DNA of 64,000 nucleotides from Stachybotrys elegans (Eukaryota > Ascomycota > Sordariomycetes > Hypocreales > Stachybotryaceae). The number at the start of each line of letters is the position of its first letter. Within the stretch, counting starts at the first letter, position 1. The notes under the pieces were generated by a model that saw only the letters and a list, made by a program, of their open reading frames with translations, ran no database searches and was not told where the DNA came from. A program made the position numbers and the translations under genes. The stretch covers positions 2,087,685 to 2,151,684 of the forward strand of contig JAGPNK010000007.1 in the NCBI GenBank assembly GCA_020746835.1, read 5' to 3'. Positions 10,812 through 24,000 of this stretch are shown here, in pieces.

Positions 10812-13800
10812 CTAAGTCTGCATCTCCTCAATGATGATCTTGTACTGCTTGCGTGTCTTCAGCTGCCCAGTAATGCGTTCCTTGGCAGTCCGCAGCAACC
10901 TGGCAAGCCGCACGGCTCCATGCTTGTCATACAACCAAGACACAACGAGGTAAGCGAAGCCCAGCCCGATCAGGAACAGTTCGTAGTCCAGAGCCATTTG
11001 GCTCAACTGCATCAGCTTCTTGACCGAGTGTGCTGGCTTGATGGTCATATATATCGTGGCTGCTGTCGCTAGTGCAATCGTGGTGCTAAATGGCCCTGCT
11101 GTCAGTTAGTATGCAGTTCGCATTAGAAAAGTCCTCATCTGCCACTCACAGTTCTTAGCCCTGCCTTGACGGAATGGAGGTCCAGCGTTCAGGATGATGC
11201 CAGAGAATATATACTCAAAGCATGATATGAGGAAGAGTGCCGTGTTCTCCGAGTTCTTGATGTTGGACTTGTCGAGGTTGCCCTTTGGAGGTCTGTACCA
11301 AGGCTGCTCCCTGACCGTCACGTACGCTATGGCCTGGATGGCAATACAAATCGCCATGAGACCAAGCAATGGTGTGAGCACCTTTCGTGACATCAAGTCT
11401 GCTGTTGGTCGCTTTCGGCACAAAGTAGGTGCCGGCCCTGCCCAGCCCATGAATATTGCGATGGGCAGGATGAGAAGTAGATCGATGAAGAGGAACTGGA
11501 AATCGCCGAGGTTGGACGCCTTGGCGTAGAGAAAGCTGACGGAAGTGAACTGGATAGCAGAGTAGAGACTCATGTACTTGAAGCAGCTGAAACTTGTCAC
11601 CAGCGCCGCTCTTCCTTCCCTGTCAGGGTTGTTAGTTTTATGCGCCGAGCTGGGGACAAAGGTTTATTGTGGTTAACTTACTTGATGACTTCGACCACGC
11701 AACCGATATCAAATACGCGAGATGTAAAAGGAGCAGCCACCGAAGCCTCTGCCTCTGATAGTGATATGCCAACATCTGCGGCCTTGAGAGCACCGCAGTC
11801 GTTGGCGCCGTCGCCACAAAAACCGACAGTGTAGTCAATACTCTGGAGCTTTTCCACAAGTTCGTGCTTTTCGTCAGGTGACATCCTTGCGAATACCCTG
11901 CCACACACAAGCATCTGTCATCGATATGTCAATACTGCTCCAGCACAACCAGAAAGAGGGCGGCATAGACATACCGCTCGCAAGACGTCGGGTGAACCAT
12001 AGTCCACAATCCACCGGAACACCTCTCCCGTGACCGCCAAGGAGTAATTTCGAAGATTCGAGATATCGTAAGGCAAAGAAACGTCACCTTCCGGAGGTGC
12101 TGGAAGAGGTTTCAAGTTTGTTGAATCCAAGCAGTAAAGGCTGTTGTCGATGCTCTCCCACTGTAGTTGTGCTGTTGGGTCCCGGAAATCGCCCTGAGTG
12201 AACCTTGGCACGAAGCAATGGGCATTGCGATGGGTCAAGCCGCATTCGCGAGCGACACTAATGGCGGTGAGAATGTTGTCTCCCGTCACCATGACGGAAC
12301 CAATATTGGCTTGCTGCAGCTCCCTTAGAACACCAGCGGTGGTGGGTTTCAGCTTGTTCTCGAAGATGATGAAACCAACAAATTCCAGATCGCTTTCGAC
12401 CTCAGAGCGAGTCATCTTCTGGGCCTTTAGCCAACTCAGTTTCTTGAGATGTCTCGTGGCGCAACCGATAACTCTGTAGCCTTTGTGAGTGTAGTAAGAA
12501 AGAAGCTCGTCGTAATCAGTCGGGACTTAAGCACTCAGGTCAGCAATCGCCTGGCTTGAACGAGCATAGATGGACCTACAGCTGTCGGGGACGCATATCT
12601 CGCGCATTGCCTCCGGGGCTCCCTTGACAAAGATGTCACCACTTTTCTGTCCGAACCTCCGGACAATAACACTGGCTCGCCGCAACTGAGACACGAATTC
12701 GAACGACTTGAGCACGCCAAGTTCCAGGGAGTTCTGCAGGGGGCGATTAGCCAGAGAACGGTAATTTAAGCCGTGCATGCTTACGTCTGGGGGGCGAGCA
12801 ATAGAAGGCGCGAGGCCGCCTTGCTCTTCATCCTCTCCCTCTGCCGAGACCTGCTTTCCTTCTTCGAAACTCCATTTTGTAAACTCGAACATCTTCAAGT
12901 CAAGAGGATCGCCAACCAATTCCCCGTCAACCGATCGTAATGAATGGCAAGTAGCCATGACATGAAGCGCTGCTTGTCTCGTGTCGCTGGCGGCTTGCCC
13001 TGAATTTGAAGTCTGCAGCGGTCCCACCTCTGCAATCACCTCGTCAAATTTCTTGGTGACACGGGAGACAACGCGGACGCCCAGAACGTCCAGGCCATCT
13101 TCTGTCAATGTGCCAGTTTTGTCAAAGCACATGATGTCGAGCTTACCGCCGACATTGACCCTTTGAGGGCTAATGCAGAAGATTTGCTTGCTCTTGAGTC
13201 TGCTCAAGGCAAAGTTCGTGCCAATGGTGAGTGTTGCAGGCAGTGCAGGGGGGACAACGATTGTAATCAAGTCCAGGGCTCGGACGAGAATCAGCTCCCA
13301 TTCGATATGAAGTCGAACGAAGTTGAAAACAGATGCGATGAACCCAAGCATGGCGATGATGCCCATGACTCCGATATACCGAAAAGAATCTCGATAAAAT
13401 TTGAAGCCATGGGGTTTCGGGAATAGCATTGATCTCACCAGGGCTCCCTTTGTAGTGTTGAATCCGGTTCGGACTACCAGTGCCAGAGCGACGGCGTCTC
13501 CTTCTTCGTCTTCCTGTGGGCGACGAGTGCGGATGATCTTGGTTCCGCAGAATAAGAAATGCCGGGCAATCTCAGGAGAAACGGATGATGCGCCCAGGTC
13601 CATTGCCTGTAATGCTTCATTGCTCACTGGAAGCTTTGATACAGGGACAGACTCGCCTTTTGACCAATTAGCGCAGCACGCAGTACCGGAGGCACTCTCG
13701 TTTACCTGTCAGCATGCTTTCGTTGACAATGCAATCGCCACTCAGCAGAATGCTGTCACTGGGGAACTGGTTCAGGTTCGGGTCGCTGAGCTCATAGATA

Positions 13801-15371
13801 TCGCCAGGAACAAGATCACTGGATGAAACGTATCTCCCTGTCCTCAAGTGTGAGCTGTTTGCCCAAATCATGTAGCAATAGATGCACCCACAGAAACCGT
13901 TGCGAAGAACTCGCACATCACATTCGAAGCGGGATATTTCACGTAGTCTCCGCATAGTCTAGATTGTAAGCCAGTGAGTTGGGCCATTGAGAAAGGGACA
14001 CCTACCGCCTTGGTCTCGATAAGAGTGGCGGAAATGCTTCCAACGGACATAAACAGAATGCAGGCAGCGTAATAGTAATATGTATCCAAAGACCATAGAA
14101 TAAGACTTGCCACCTGAAAGATATAAAATGGATGAAGGACCTGCGTTGGTTAGGAAAGCCGAACCCAGCAACTTAGATTGGAGGGTTTCTGGGCACTTAC
14201 TTCATCTACTAGCAACTGCCCTGTGGACTTCTGTTCAATATCGATGAGGTTGCTGCCAAAGACTGTTTCGCGGATAGATTTCTCGTCGCCATCGAGGCCT
14301 GAGCGCACCTCTTTAACGTCGACCCAGGCTGGGTCCTTCCACCCAGCCGACAAGACAAACCTGTCTTTCATGGGATGGAAGAACAGGCGGATATAGCGGT
14401 AATCCAGACTTCGAAGGTGGGTTATGATAGGGTCATTATCGTCGTCTAGCCCATCGACCATCATTTTATCAGGTATACCAAACACGGTCGATACCGGCCG
14501 ACCATAGATTTGGGTCTTGACTGGCATGATGAGTAGCTCTGCCCATTGATTCTCAATCACCACCCACTCGCATTCCCGAAGAGGCGATGGTCGTCCGAGA
14601 ACCGAAACATACCACTTGGGTAGCCATCGGAAGAGCAGATATGCTAGGCCGCCCGTGGAGATGCAGAGCAAGATGTAAACAGCATATCCCACATAGCTTG
14701 TTCGGAAGCCCGCGATCGCAATAGTGAGGTCCTCGTTGGCCATGTAGAGTTTCTGGCTGGTGCGACCGAGCAGACGCATGCTGCCGGCAGTAGCAGTACT
14801 ATCTCTACGCAGCAAATGGCCATGCACAGATGACCTGGAAAACGTGGAGGAACGTCGTTGAAGAAGGTAGTCGTCCTGTGTAGCTTCATAGTCGCGATCG
14901 GCTGAGTCTTCTTCGTCGAAATCACCAAACTCGAGGTCGCCAACATCGCTCATGCTTCGTCGGAAATAGTCGCTGGCAGCCTCGGCGGGATAGTCTCCGG
15001 CCTCGCTGGGCTCTATGGCTAGCTGCGCCTGCTCATTGTCGTCGTCGTAGTAGGTAAAGCTCGTTATAGAGTCGGCTCGGGCGCGGCGGTGGGAAAAGGC
15101 AGACACGCTCGTGGGGAGGCTCTCGGCCATGGGTCCAGAGTACAGCTGTGATTCGGAATGTTAGTATAAGAAATCCCAGTTGGTGAACCAAGGAGTTCCC
15201 TACCTCTTCGTGGGCCATTTCCACGTCTTCGAATATGCTTGACTCACTCTGGTTGGAGTTGAGACGATAAAGCGTGTGCTGGCCATTGGGCTGGGCAGAG
15301 GCGCCAGCCTCATTGTGAGGCCGACTTCGACGAGTATTACCGTCCGCCATTGCCTCTTCGCGGCTGGTCAT
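10812..15371 (-). CDS. YPK9: P5B-type ATPase, Ypk9/ATP13A2-like (polyamine/cation transporter)
   Basis: Eleven exons: 15371-15204, 15145-14201, 14140-14006, 13958-13892, 13837-13706, 13656-12785, 12733-12580, 12525-11975, 11914-11682, 11619-11150, 11095-10812. They total 4011 nt, 1336 aa. Order along the protein: acidic N-terminus, hairpin membrane segments near residues 170-200, actuator TGES near 480, the P5B signature PPALP near 620, phosphorylation site DKTGTLT near 660, nucleotide-binding KGAPE, hinge GDGANDC near 1040, and a six-helix C-terminal membrane domain. PPALP separates it from ER-type P5A pumps (PPELP). Family members sit in the vacuolar/lysosomal membrane; ATP13A2 exports polyamines from lysosomes and yeast Ypk9 gives metal tolerance. 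All catalytic motifs look intact. The last intron ends in a tandem acceptor (CAGCAG), giving N-W-P-F or N-S-G-P-F. Confidence 0.94.
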
Positions 15372-17221
15372 GCCTCATCTCCTCCTCGAGTAGAAGGGCA
15401 GTGGTGGTGAATATGTAGTGGATTCGGATGAGGCTGTCGCATGCCCTCAGAATGGCACTACCTACCCACGTCGAGGTACCTTGTACCGCCCCGAAAAGTG
15501 CTGCTTCTGCGCATGACGTTGTGGTGCCTGGAAGTACCTTGGCACCCTTGCCTCTTCTGGGCCAACACGGTCTTTCGAGATTTCAATACTCCGAGGCGCT
15601 ACGTACAATTAATTATGCCTTCATCACCCTGCCATGATGGCCAAGTGCACGCGATTTTAGGAGCCTGGGGCTCCCGCGTCTGACAGGTTCCTTGAAACCT
15701 CAACCTGTACGGAGTAGCTCGCTATAAGATGTAGGCGCCAATGTCTTCGCCGCCAGCACAGAGAGGCTGGAATGCAGCAGATAACATTGGACTTATCGCG
15801 GTATGAACAATTCTGAAGACGATGCTACAGGATGGTGACCGATAGGAGAGAAGATGCACACGTCTCTGCACCAACCCCCCCATATGAATCTTCCAAATCG
15901 TGCCGATGGCGAGCGGTGAGGACGGATGTGTGGACGGCTACTTCCATGGCCGGATGCCTATCAAGCTTTCTACTGGCCGAATCGGGTGTCCCATCCACTG
16001 TTTTGATGATCTTCCCGTTCGATGGAGAAGATTTACCCGCGTTCATGATAGCACGAAGACTAAGACACCGCCGCGTTTGACACATCACAGAGTGGTAGTT
16101 CGATGTCCTCGAAGAGCACATTGATAACATCGCGCTCTGGATACTTCGCAAATTAGGGAGGGAATGATAGGGAGACCAAAGAAGGATGTGTCTGAACGGC
16201 ATCCGTATCATGGGTCAGGTGGATAGACAATTGGGTTGTTTGCAATCAGACGCAGGGAGAGAGAGATCTGTGTCTTAGACATTCTCCATCACTTACGGTG
16301 CCTCTTACACCGCGTACCGTAAGCCCCTGCCTAAAGCTACCTAGTTAATCTACAACAGCGCGATTGACGCGCGCCGCAAATGTATGATGGCCCTTTCACT
16401 CACACAGCCTGAAGAATTTGATATCCCACATTTGCCACCGGGTGGCATCCAGTAGCTACGTGATTTTTATTTCTTTATTTCTTTATTACATTTTTTTCCT
16501 ATCACCAAGGGCCTCTTTGTATGCATCGTGCAGGCACCACAGTTGTTCGTGACTCTGGCTGGTCCATGGATATGGGGTTGTATCTGGTATATACAGAATT
16601 TTGTACCTACTTAATCTCTTTACCACTGGCCATCCCGATGGTCAGCACCCGAACGCCGCAAAGCCGCGCAAGCTTACCCTGGGGAGCATTCCTGCCGGAA
16701 AAGAGCCGTGGATTCCCCCAGACTGATGCCCACACAAAGGGTCTCTGTAGGCCTGGAGATGAGACAGGAAATCTCGGGCAAGATAACCCTCGCTCACCGC
16801 AAACAGTGGCGAAGGGTAGCACAGTGCCCCAAACGGCCCTGGCATGCTACGTATCACCTCTACGAGCATACATGCATGCGCGAACAACGGCATAATTGGA
16901 CAAAATCTCTAGACTGTCTTCCTGTTTCGCAGCTTCAACGACCGCGACCGCACTGTACACGCCCCAGTAGTCTAGTCAGGAACTTTACTAGTCGGTTGGC
17001 CCGCCCAACAAGCCGAATTTCAGCAGCGCCCAAATTTTCTCGCCCTACCTAACAAACCGCCCCTCCCCCCACCAGAATTTAGCAAGACCCAAACAAAAGC
17101 TGCCCCGGCGTCTCTTCTCAACCACTTCCGCGAGTCTTGTTTCCCCAAAAACAATATTCGTCCTGGATATCATCCCACGAACCGCACGCCGCATCTGTGT
17201 CAAGCCGACAGAATAATCATC
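15372..17221. promoter_or_regulatory. Divergent intergenic region between P5B ATPase and NAP1 genes
   Basis: About 1.85 kb with no supported gene. A T-rich stretch (about 16,465-16,500) and C-rich leader sequence just before the NAP1 ATG are visible. Both flanking genes start from here, so it should hold two promoters. Confidence 0.4.
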
Positions 17222-18756
17222 ATGGCCGAACCCATCCGCGGAAAGCGAAACGACATCACGGCTCCGTACGTTACCACCTTCACCGCTGTCACTCATGATC
17301 GCTTGCTAACTACCCCACCTCAGTACGCCGCAGAACACTCCTCTTGCCACAGCACCCATCTCCTCTCATGCTCAGCAGCCTGGTGTTTCCAGCATCAAGG
17401 AGGGTGAGTTTTCTCCCATCTTGCTTCCGCAACACGATCCGTTTCCACAAGAAACGGGGAACCAAACGGACGCCAAGGCCCTTTACAAAGAAATGAGCTG
17501 ACCTGGGGACCTAACCGTCGTGTAGAGGATATGAACGCGGCCGATTCCATCTTTGCACAGAACCCTCAGATCGTTCAGATGATCCAAGGCCGTCTTGGAT
17601 CCTTGATCGGCCGACCTTCTGGCTACATCGAGTCGCTGCCCGCTCCTGTCCGCCGCCGAGTCGCTGGACTGAGGGGAATCCAGAAGGAACACACCAAGAT
17701 CGAGGCACAGTTCCAGGAGGAAGTCCTTGAGCTGGAGAAGAAGTACTTCGCCAAGTTCAAGCCCCTGTACGAGAAGCGATCTGCCATCGTCAACGGCCAG
17801 GCTGAGCCCAGCGAGGAAGAAGTCAACCTTGGCGAAGACGAGGACGAGGACGAGGAGACGAAGCCCGAAGTCGAGAAGGTTGATAAGCCCGCTGATATTC
17901 CTGACAATGTTGCCGGTATTCCTGAGTTCTGGCTGTCTGCCATGAAGAACCAGGTCACTCTTGCCGAGACCATCACCGACCGCGACGAAGCTGCTCTGAA
18001 GCACCTGACCGACATCCGCCTGGAGTACCTCGACAAGCCTGGTTTCCGCCTCATCTTCGAGTTCGCTCCCAATGAGTTCTTCACCAACAAGACTATCAGC
18101 AAGACCTACTTCTACCAGGCCGAGACCGGCTACGGAAGCGAGTTCATGTATGATCACGCTGAGGGAGACAACATTGAATGGCTGCCTGGTAAGAACTTGA
18201 CTGTTCGCGTTGAGGCCAAGAAGCAGCGAAACAAGAGTGAGTTGCCCCCCCCCCCCCCCCCCCCCCCCCTCCTTCCTTGCCTACTTTCCCATATTGACAT
18301 GGATCGTCTGCAGACACCAAGCAGACCCGTATCGTTAAGAAGACGGTCCCTACCGAGTCCTTCTTCCGCTTCTTCTCCCCGCCCAAGGCTCCTTCTGAGG
18401 AGGATGAGGAGGATGAGGAAGTCGACCACATCGAAGAGCTTCTCGAGCTCGACTACCAACTCGGCGAAGACATCAAGGAGAAGCTCATCCCCCGTGCCAT
18501 TGACTGGTTCACTGGCGAGGCTCTCGTTTACGAGGGAATGGATGAGGAGCTTGACCCCGAGGACTTTGATGATGATGAGGACGAGGACGATCTGAGCGAG
18601 GACCACGATGACGACGAAGAGGAGTCAGATGATGACGTGAGTAACAACCCATGGCTTACAATTTCAAGAGATGCGGAAACTGACCATGCATTTTTCTTTG
18701 GCCAGGATGAGTCAGGCAAACCCAAACAAGAGACTGCCGAGTGCAAGCAGAGCTGA
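17222..18756 (+). CDS. NAP1: Nucleosome assembly protein NAP1
   Basis: Five exons, 17222-17265, 17324-17403, 17526-18236, 18314-18636 and 18706-18756, give 402 aa, the usual length. Recognisable segments are [56 protein letters not shown] and [20 protein letters not shown], followed by an acidic C-terminal tail rich in Asp/Glu. The protein ends CKQS, a prenylation-like C-terminal box also seen as CKQQ in yeast and human NAP1. NAP1 is a histone H2A-H2B chaperone that shuttles between cytosol and nucleus. The third intron contains a run of 25 C. The last intron (18637-18705, 69 nt) is in phase and has no stop, so its retention would insert 23 residues into the acidic tail. Confidence 0.95.
18245..18269 (+). 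repeat. Poly-C tract in NAP1 intron 3
   Basis: Twenty-five consecutive C eight bases into the intron (donor GTGAGT at 18237). It may act as an unusual pyrimidine tract. Such a homopolymer is also prone to length error in replication and sequencing. Confidence 0.95.
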
Positions 18757-21015
18757 GCGGCTCGAGTTTTACGGAACTTGATGGAATAACTGATACGCAG
18801 GTGGCGGATACGATCTGCTCCCTTTGAAAATTGCGTTGGAAGACTGAAGACGAAAATTAGGCGGCTAGTGAGTCTTCATATTGGCAAGGCACGTGGTGTG
18901 TTTCGGGCCAAATTGGTTTGGCTGTCGCACGGCTCGTGGACCTCGAGATCCTATCGATAGACGGCAAAAAAGCGATTGCCGCCCAGTGGACTCCTGACAG
19001 CGGAGTCGATGCCAATACGGAAAGGGATGAAGTTTGTTTCTGTCCTGAACTTTTGACACTGTTCTTCTTATTGTCTCTCACGTCGTTATTTCTGCGTCTG
19101 CGTTTTTTTTCTGGTTAACGGAACCTGAAATGCATAATAGAGGGTGCCACGTCACTGCGTGAACAAGCAGGAGATATTCGAGGATCTGGCAATTGCCTTA
19201 GGACTCTCCAGAGGATCGGGGATGAAGCACCCTGGTTTCAAGCTTAGAGGAAATCAATGCGAGCAGCTTGAAGGAGTTGCTTATTCTGCGCCTACTCCCG
19301 CTCATGTATGTCGTGTTTACATGCTGTATAGATATGGGACATTGAAATTAATCGAGGAATACTGCGATCACCTGTGACACTTTTTACTTGTGCGTTGAGT
19401 GGCCCTGTTGATATGTACATAGAAGCCAGACTCTCAGACCGAACTTGCGGTGACTTAACCCCTGGCCTAACCATCCAAAACATGTAGATCCTCCACAGCA
19501 GAGAATTTGGTACGCTCGCTGCCATGGGTGCTGGCGTTTTCCGTTATGATCTCGTGGTCTCCTGGTACATTCGATTAGCGGTAAGAATGACCTGTTCCCT
19601 TACTCAAACCGTTGAATGGCTTGTCTGGGAAACATAGGTATTCCCGGCCAGCTCTCGACCGCAAGCCTTGCCCTTTGTCCTGTTTCTTGGATTAAGCCTG
19701 TGACGATGCTCTGGTAAGCAGCTGAGTTGAAGACAACGATGCTGGGCTGCTACACCTCTGCCTGTAGGAGCAATTATTGGATGGTTTTGAGACCACAGGG
19801 TGACCTTCAACGGCACAGGAGTGGAAAAGGGGACGGGAGTTTGGCCCTAACGACCGGGCTCAACTTGCTGAGGTCACACCGATACAAGCCATACCTGCTC
19901 CAGCGCAACCCTTGAGACCTGGGATTGCAACTCCATGCGCCTCGGCCTAGAGGGTAAAGAACGCTTTGCATTGTATGTGAATACATCTCCTCTACCTATT
20001 TAGCAAGAGCGATTAATTCGTTGCTTGCCTACTTGCTTTCACGAGCATAAAGCCATGTTGACAGGTACTCGGTTGATGCCTTTGATCCAGGTTGATGCCG
20101 GCACACAAGAGGGGAGAAGCCAAGCACTACCTGGGCTTTACCGAAGGCAGCAAGGTGTTTGTTTAGCGTCCGGCGTGTGCCCCGGAATCAGGAGGCGGCT
20201 GGGCAGCTAACCAACCCCCCAAATCGAAAGCCCCCTTTCAGCACATGCGGCAACAACCCGTGCATTTGCGGTCTACCTTGCGAACGCAGGTACTATACTT
20301 TTGGGGGTACCTTGAGAGAAGTCACTGACTAATTCGTGGATCGTGCCTGTGGGTAGTTCTCATTGGCCCACCCGCAGGACCCTTTTCTTAGAGAGCACTG
20401 ACCCCCCTGTGGCGGAGATGACACGCACTGGCAGCACCAACAGCATGTGGCTACCATCGATTTAGATCCCTGTTTGGTGAGACCCTGCTATCAAGTACCT
20501 CCCGCTGCGTTTCGAAGTACTCAAGGTACCTAAGCCCAGCCAAAGTTTCAGGGCATCTTACCAATAGGGGAAGAAAAAAAAAAAGGAACCTGGAATCCAT
20601 AACCCATGCGAGTGAACGTCGGGTCGTTTCTGTTGGTGCTTGGTTGCTTGCTCTGCTCTGCTGCTTTACCTACCTAGCCACCTCCAGGAGCACCCTTTAA
20701 CTTCCCAGCCATCAAGTCGATATACGGCTGGTTGATCGATCAAGACTTCTGCTGTCTTGGGCCTCTCGCCGCTCGTCTCTTCTTCCTCTTCTTCCCCTTC
20801 CTCACATCCTCCTCCTATTCCTCTACTGCACTGTCCGTGCTCTGCTAGGCTGCTCTAGTGAGCTCGCTCCCTCCCCGTCCCGGCACCCCGACTATCCAAA
20901 GGCCGTAGCCTCCACCTCCTGGCCATCCTTCCGCTCATGAATGTCTCCCATCAACCATTCACCTCTGCTTTAGCCCTTTCCATATCGTCCTAGGCGTCTC
21001 CTCTCACAGCCCCCA
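18757..21015. promoter_or_regulatory. Long intergenic region upstream of the myosin gene
   Basis: About 2.26 kb without an exon I can support on either strand. The last 250 bases are strongly pyrimidine-rich (about 20,755-20,880, many TCTTCC and CCTCC blocks), typical of a fungal leader or promoter next to a highly expressed gene. Short open frames at 19,144 and 20,025 look random. Confidence 0.45.
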
Positions 21016-24000
21016 ATGGCATCGGTTTACGATGTTGGCACAAGAGCGTGGCAGCCTGACGCTGCGGAAGGCTGGGTGGCATCAGAGCTCGTGAACAAGA
21101 CGATCAACGGCGAGAAGGCCAGCCTGGTCTTCCAGCTCGAGAATGGCGAGGTATGTTCTTGCAGTTCCCTGTTGACAACGCTCCGGACCGCCATTTGTCT
21201 AACATGACCGCCTTTCTAGACCAAAACCATCGAAGTCTCCTTGGAGGCTCTACAAAGGGGAGATGATCCTCTCCTGCCCCCCCTGATGAACCCGACGATG
21301 CTCGAGGCCAGCGATGACCTAACGAATCTTTCTCACCTCAACGAACCTGCCGGTACGCTTCCATACTCCTCGTCTCGTCTTGCACGAGCCCCGCCGATCC
21401 CGCCCATGACTGACATGTGATACGCCATTTAGTCCTGCAAGCTATCCGTCTACGATACCTGCAGAAGGAAATCTACACATACAGTGGTATCGTCCTGATT
21501 GCCACCAATCCCTTTGCTCGAGTCGACTCTCTATATGTCCCTGGCATGGTGCAGGTGTATGCCGGGAAGCAGCGTGCGACCCAGGCACCACATCTGTTCG
21601 CCATTGCCGAGGAGGCGTTTATGTACGTGCAGCATCCCAACTGGTGATAGACGAGGAGGAGAGCTGACCCCATAAAAGAGACATGATTCGGGATAGCAAG
21701 AACCAGACCATTGTTGTTTCTGGAGAATCAGGTGCTGGAAAGACGGTCAGCGCAAAGTACATTATGCGTTACTTCGCGACCAGAGAAGCCCCCGACAACC
21801 CTGGTGCTAAGCGAGGACCAGAGTCCATGAGCGAGACTGAAGAACAAATCCTGGCGACCAACCCCATCATGGAAGCATTTGGTAACGCCAAGACTACGAG
21901 AAACGACAACTCCTCAAGATTCGGAAAGTACATTGAGATCATGTTCGATGACAAGACCAACATCATTGGCGCCAAGATTCGAACGTATCTGCTCGAGCGA
22001 TCTCGACTTGTTTTCCAGCCGCTGAAGGAACGAAACTACCACATTTTCTACCAGCTGGTAGCTGGTGCGTCAGACAAGGAACGAGAGGAACTCAGCATCC
22101 TGCCCGTAGAGCAGTTCGAGTACCTCAGCCAGGGCAATTGCCCTACCATTGATGGCGTCGATGACAAGGCTGAATTTGAAGCAACCAAGAAGTCGCTGCA
22201 CACAATTGGTGTAGACGCGGACAAGCAGACGGCCATCTTCAAGCTCTTGGCTGGTCTCTTGCATCTTGGTAACGTCAAGATCACTGCCTCGCGCAATGAC
22301 AGTGTGCTATCGCCGACCGAGCCGTCTCTGGAGCGGGCCTCCAGTATTCTCGGAGTTGACGCTACCGAGTTTGCCAGGTGGATCGTCAAGAAGCAACTGG
22401 TTACCCGTGGTGAGAAGATCACGTCCAACCTGTCGCAGGCCCAGGCTATTGTGGTTCGTGACTCCGTTGCCAAGTACATCTACTCGAGTCTGTTCGACTG
22501 GCTCGTGGATATCGTCAACCAGAGTCTCGCCACCGAGGAAGTTTTGAACCGAGTTACATCTTTCATTGGTGTTTTGGATATCTACGGTTTCGAACATTTT
22601 GCAAAGAACTCGTTTGAGCAGTTCTGTATCAACTATGCCAACGAGAAGCTGCAGCAAGAGTTCAACCAGCACGTTTTCAAGCTCGAGCAGGAAGAGTACC
22701 TGAGGGAACAGATTGACTGGACCTTCATCGACTTCTCCGACAACCAGCCCTGTATCGATCTTATCGAGGGCAAGATTGGTGTCTTGTCTCTTCTCGACGA
22801 AGAATCGCGTCTGCCCATGGGCTCTGATGAGCAGTTTGTTACCAAGCTTCATCACCACTTCGCAAGCGATAAGAACGCTTTCTATAAGAAGCCCAGGTTC
22901 GGGAAGTCGTCGTTTACCGTCTGCCACTATGCCATCGATGTTACATACGAGTCGGATGGCTTCATCGAGAAGAACCGAGACACCGTCCCTGACGAGCACA
23001 TGGCCGTCCTTCGCGCCACAACCAACATGTTCCTGAAGGAGGTCCTAGAGGCTGCCTCAGCCGTTCGAGAAAAGGATATGGCTTCTGCATCTTCCAACGC
23101 TGTCAGACCCGCCGGAGGTAGGAAGATCGGTGTGGCTGTTAACAGGAAGCCCACGCTTGGAGGTATCTTCCGCTCATCACTGATCGAACTGATGAATACA
23201 ATCAACAACACCGACGTCCACTACATTAGGTGTATTAAACCGAACGAGGCCAAGGAAGCTTGGAAGTTTGAGGGCCCAATGGTTCTCAGCCAGCTTCGTG
23301 CTTGTGGTGTGCTCGAGACTGTTCGCATCAGTTGCGCGGGTTATCCGACTCGATGGACGTATGAAGAGTTTGCGCTGCGTTACTACATGTTGGTGCGCTC
23401 AGACCAGTGGACAGCGGAGATTCGGGATATGGCAAATGCCATTCTCACCAAAGCCCTCGGCACCAGCACTGGCAAGGGTCTTGACAAGTACCAGCTCGGT
23501 CTTACCAAGATCTTCTTCCGTGCTGGTATGCTCGCCTTCCTGGAGAACCTTCGAACCACCCGTCTTAATGACTGTGCCACCCTGATTCAGAAGAACCTGA
23601 AGGCCAAGTACTACCGCCGTCGCTACCTCGACGCTCGCGAGGCCATTGTCCGCACGCAGTCCGTGATCCGGGCCTACATGGCAAGAAAGCAGGTCCAGGA
23701 ACTCAGAACCGTCCGAGCCGCCACCACTATCCAGCGTGTTTGGCGTGGTCAGAAGGATCGAAAGAAGTATCAGCGTATTAGGAACGAGCTTATTCTCTTC
23801 GAGTCGATGGCCAAGGGATATCTTCGCAGAAAGCAGATCATGGAAACGCGCGTTGGAAACGCAGCTCTTATTATCCAGCGAGTCTGGAGGTCTAGACGTC
23901 AACTTAGGACATGGAGACAGTACAGGCGAAAGGTTGTCCTCGTCCAGAGCTTGTGGCGTGGTAAGCTTGCCAGACGCGATTACAAGAAGGTCCGCGAGGA

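Noticed and set aside
15825..16211. 128-codon minus-strand open frame in the ATPase-NAP1 gap
   Set aside because: Random-looking composition, no splice partners or conserved motif.
22307..22999. 230-codon antisense frame in the myosin motor region
   Set aside because: Same reason: complement of highly biased coding sequence, no recognisable domain.
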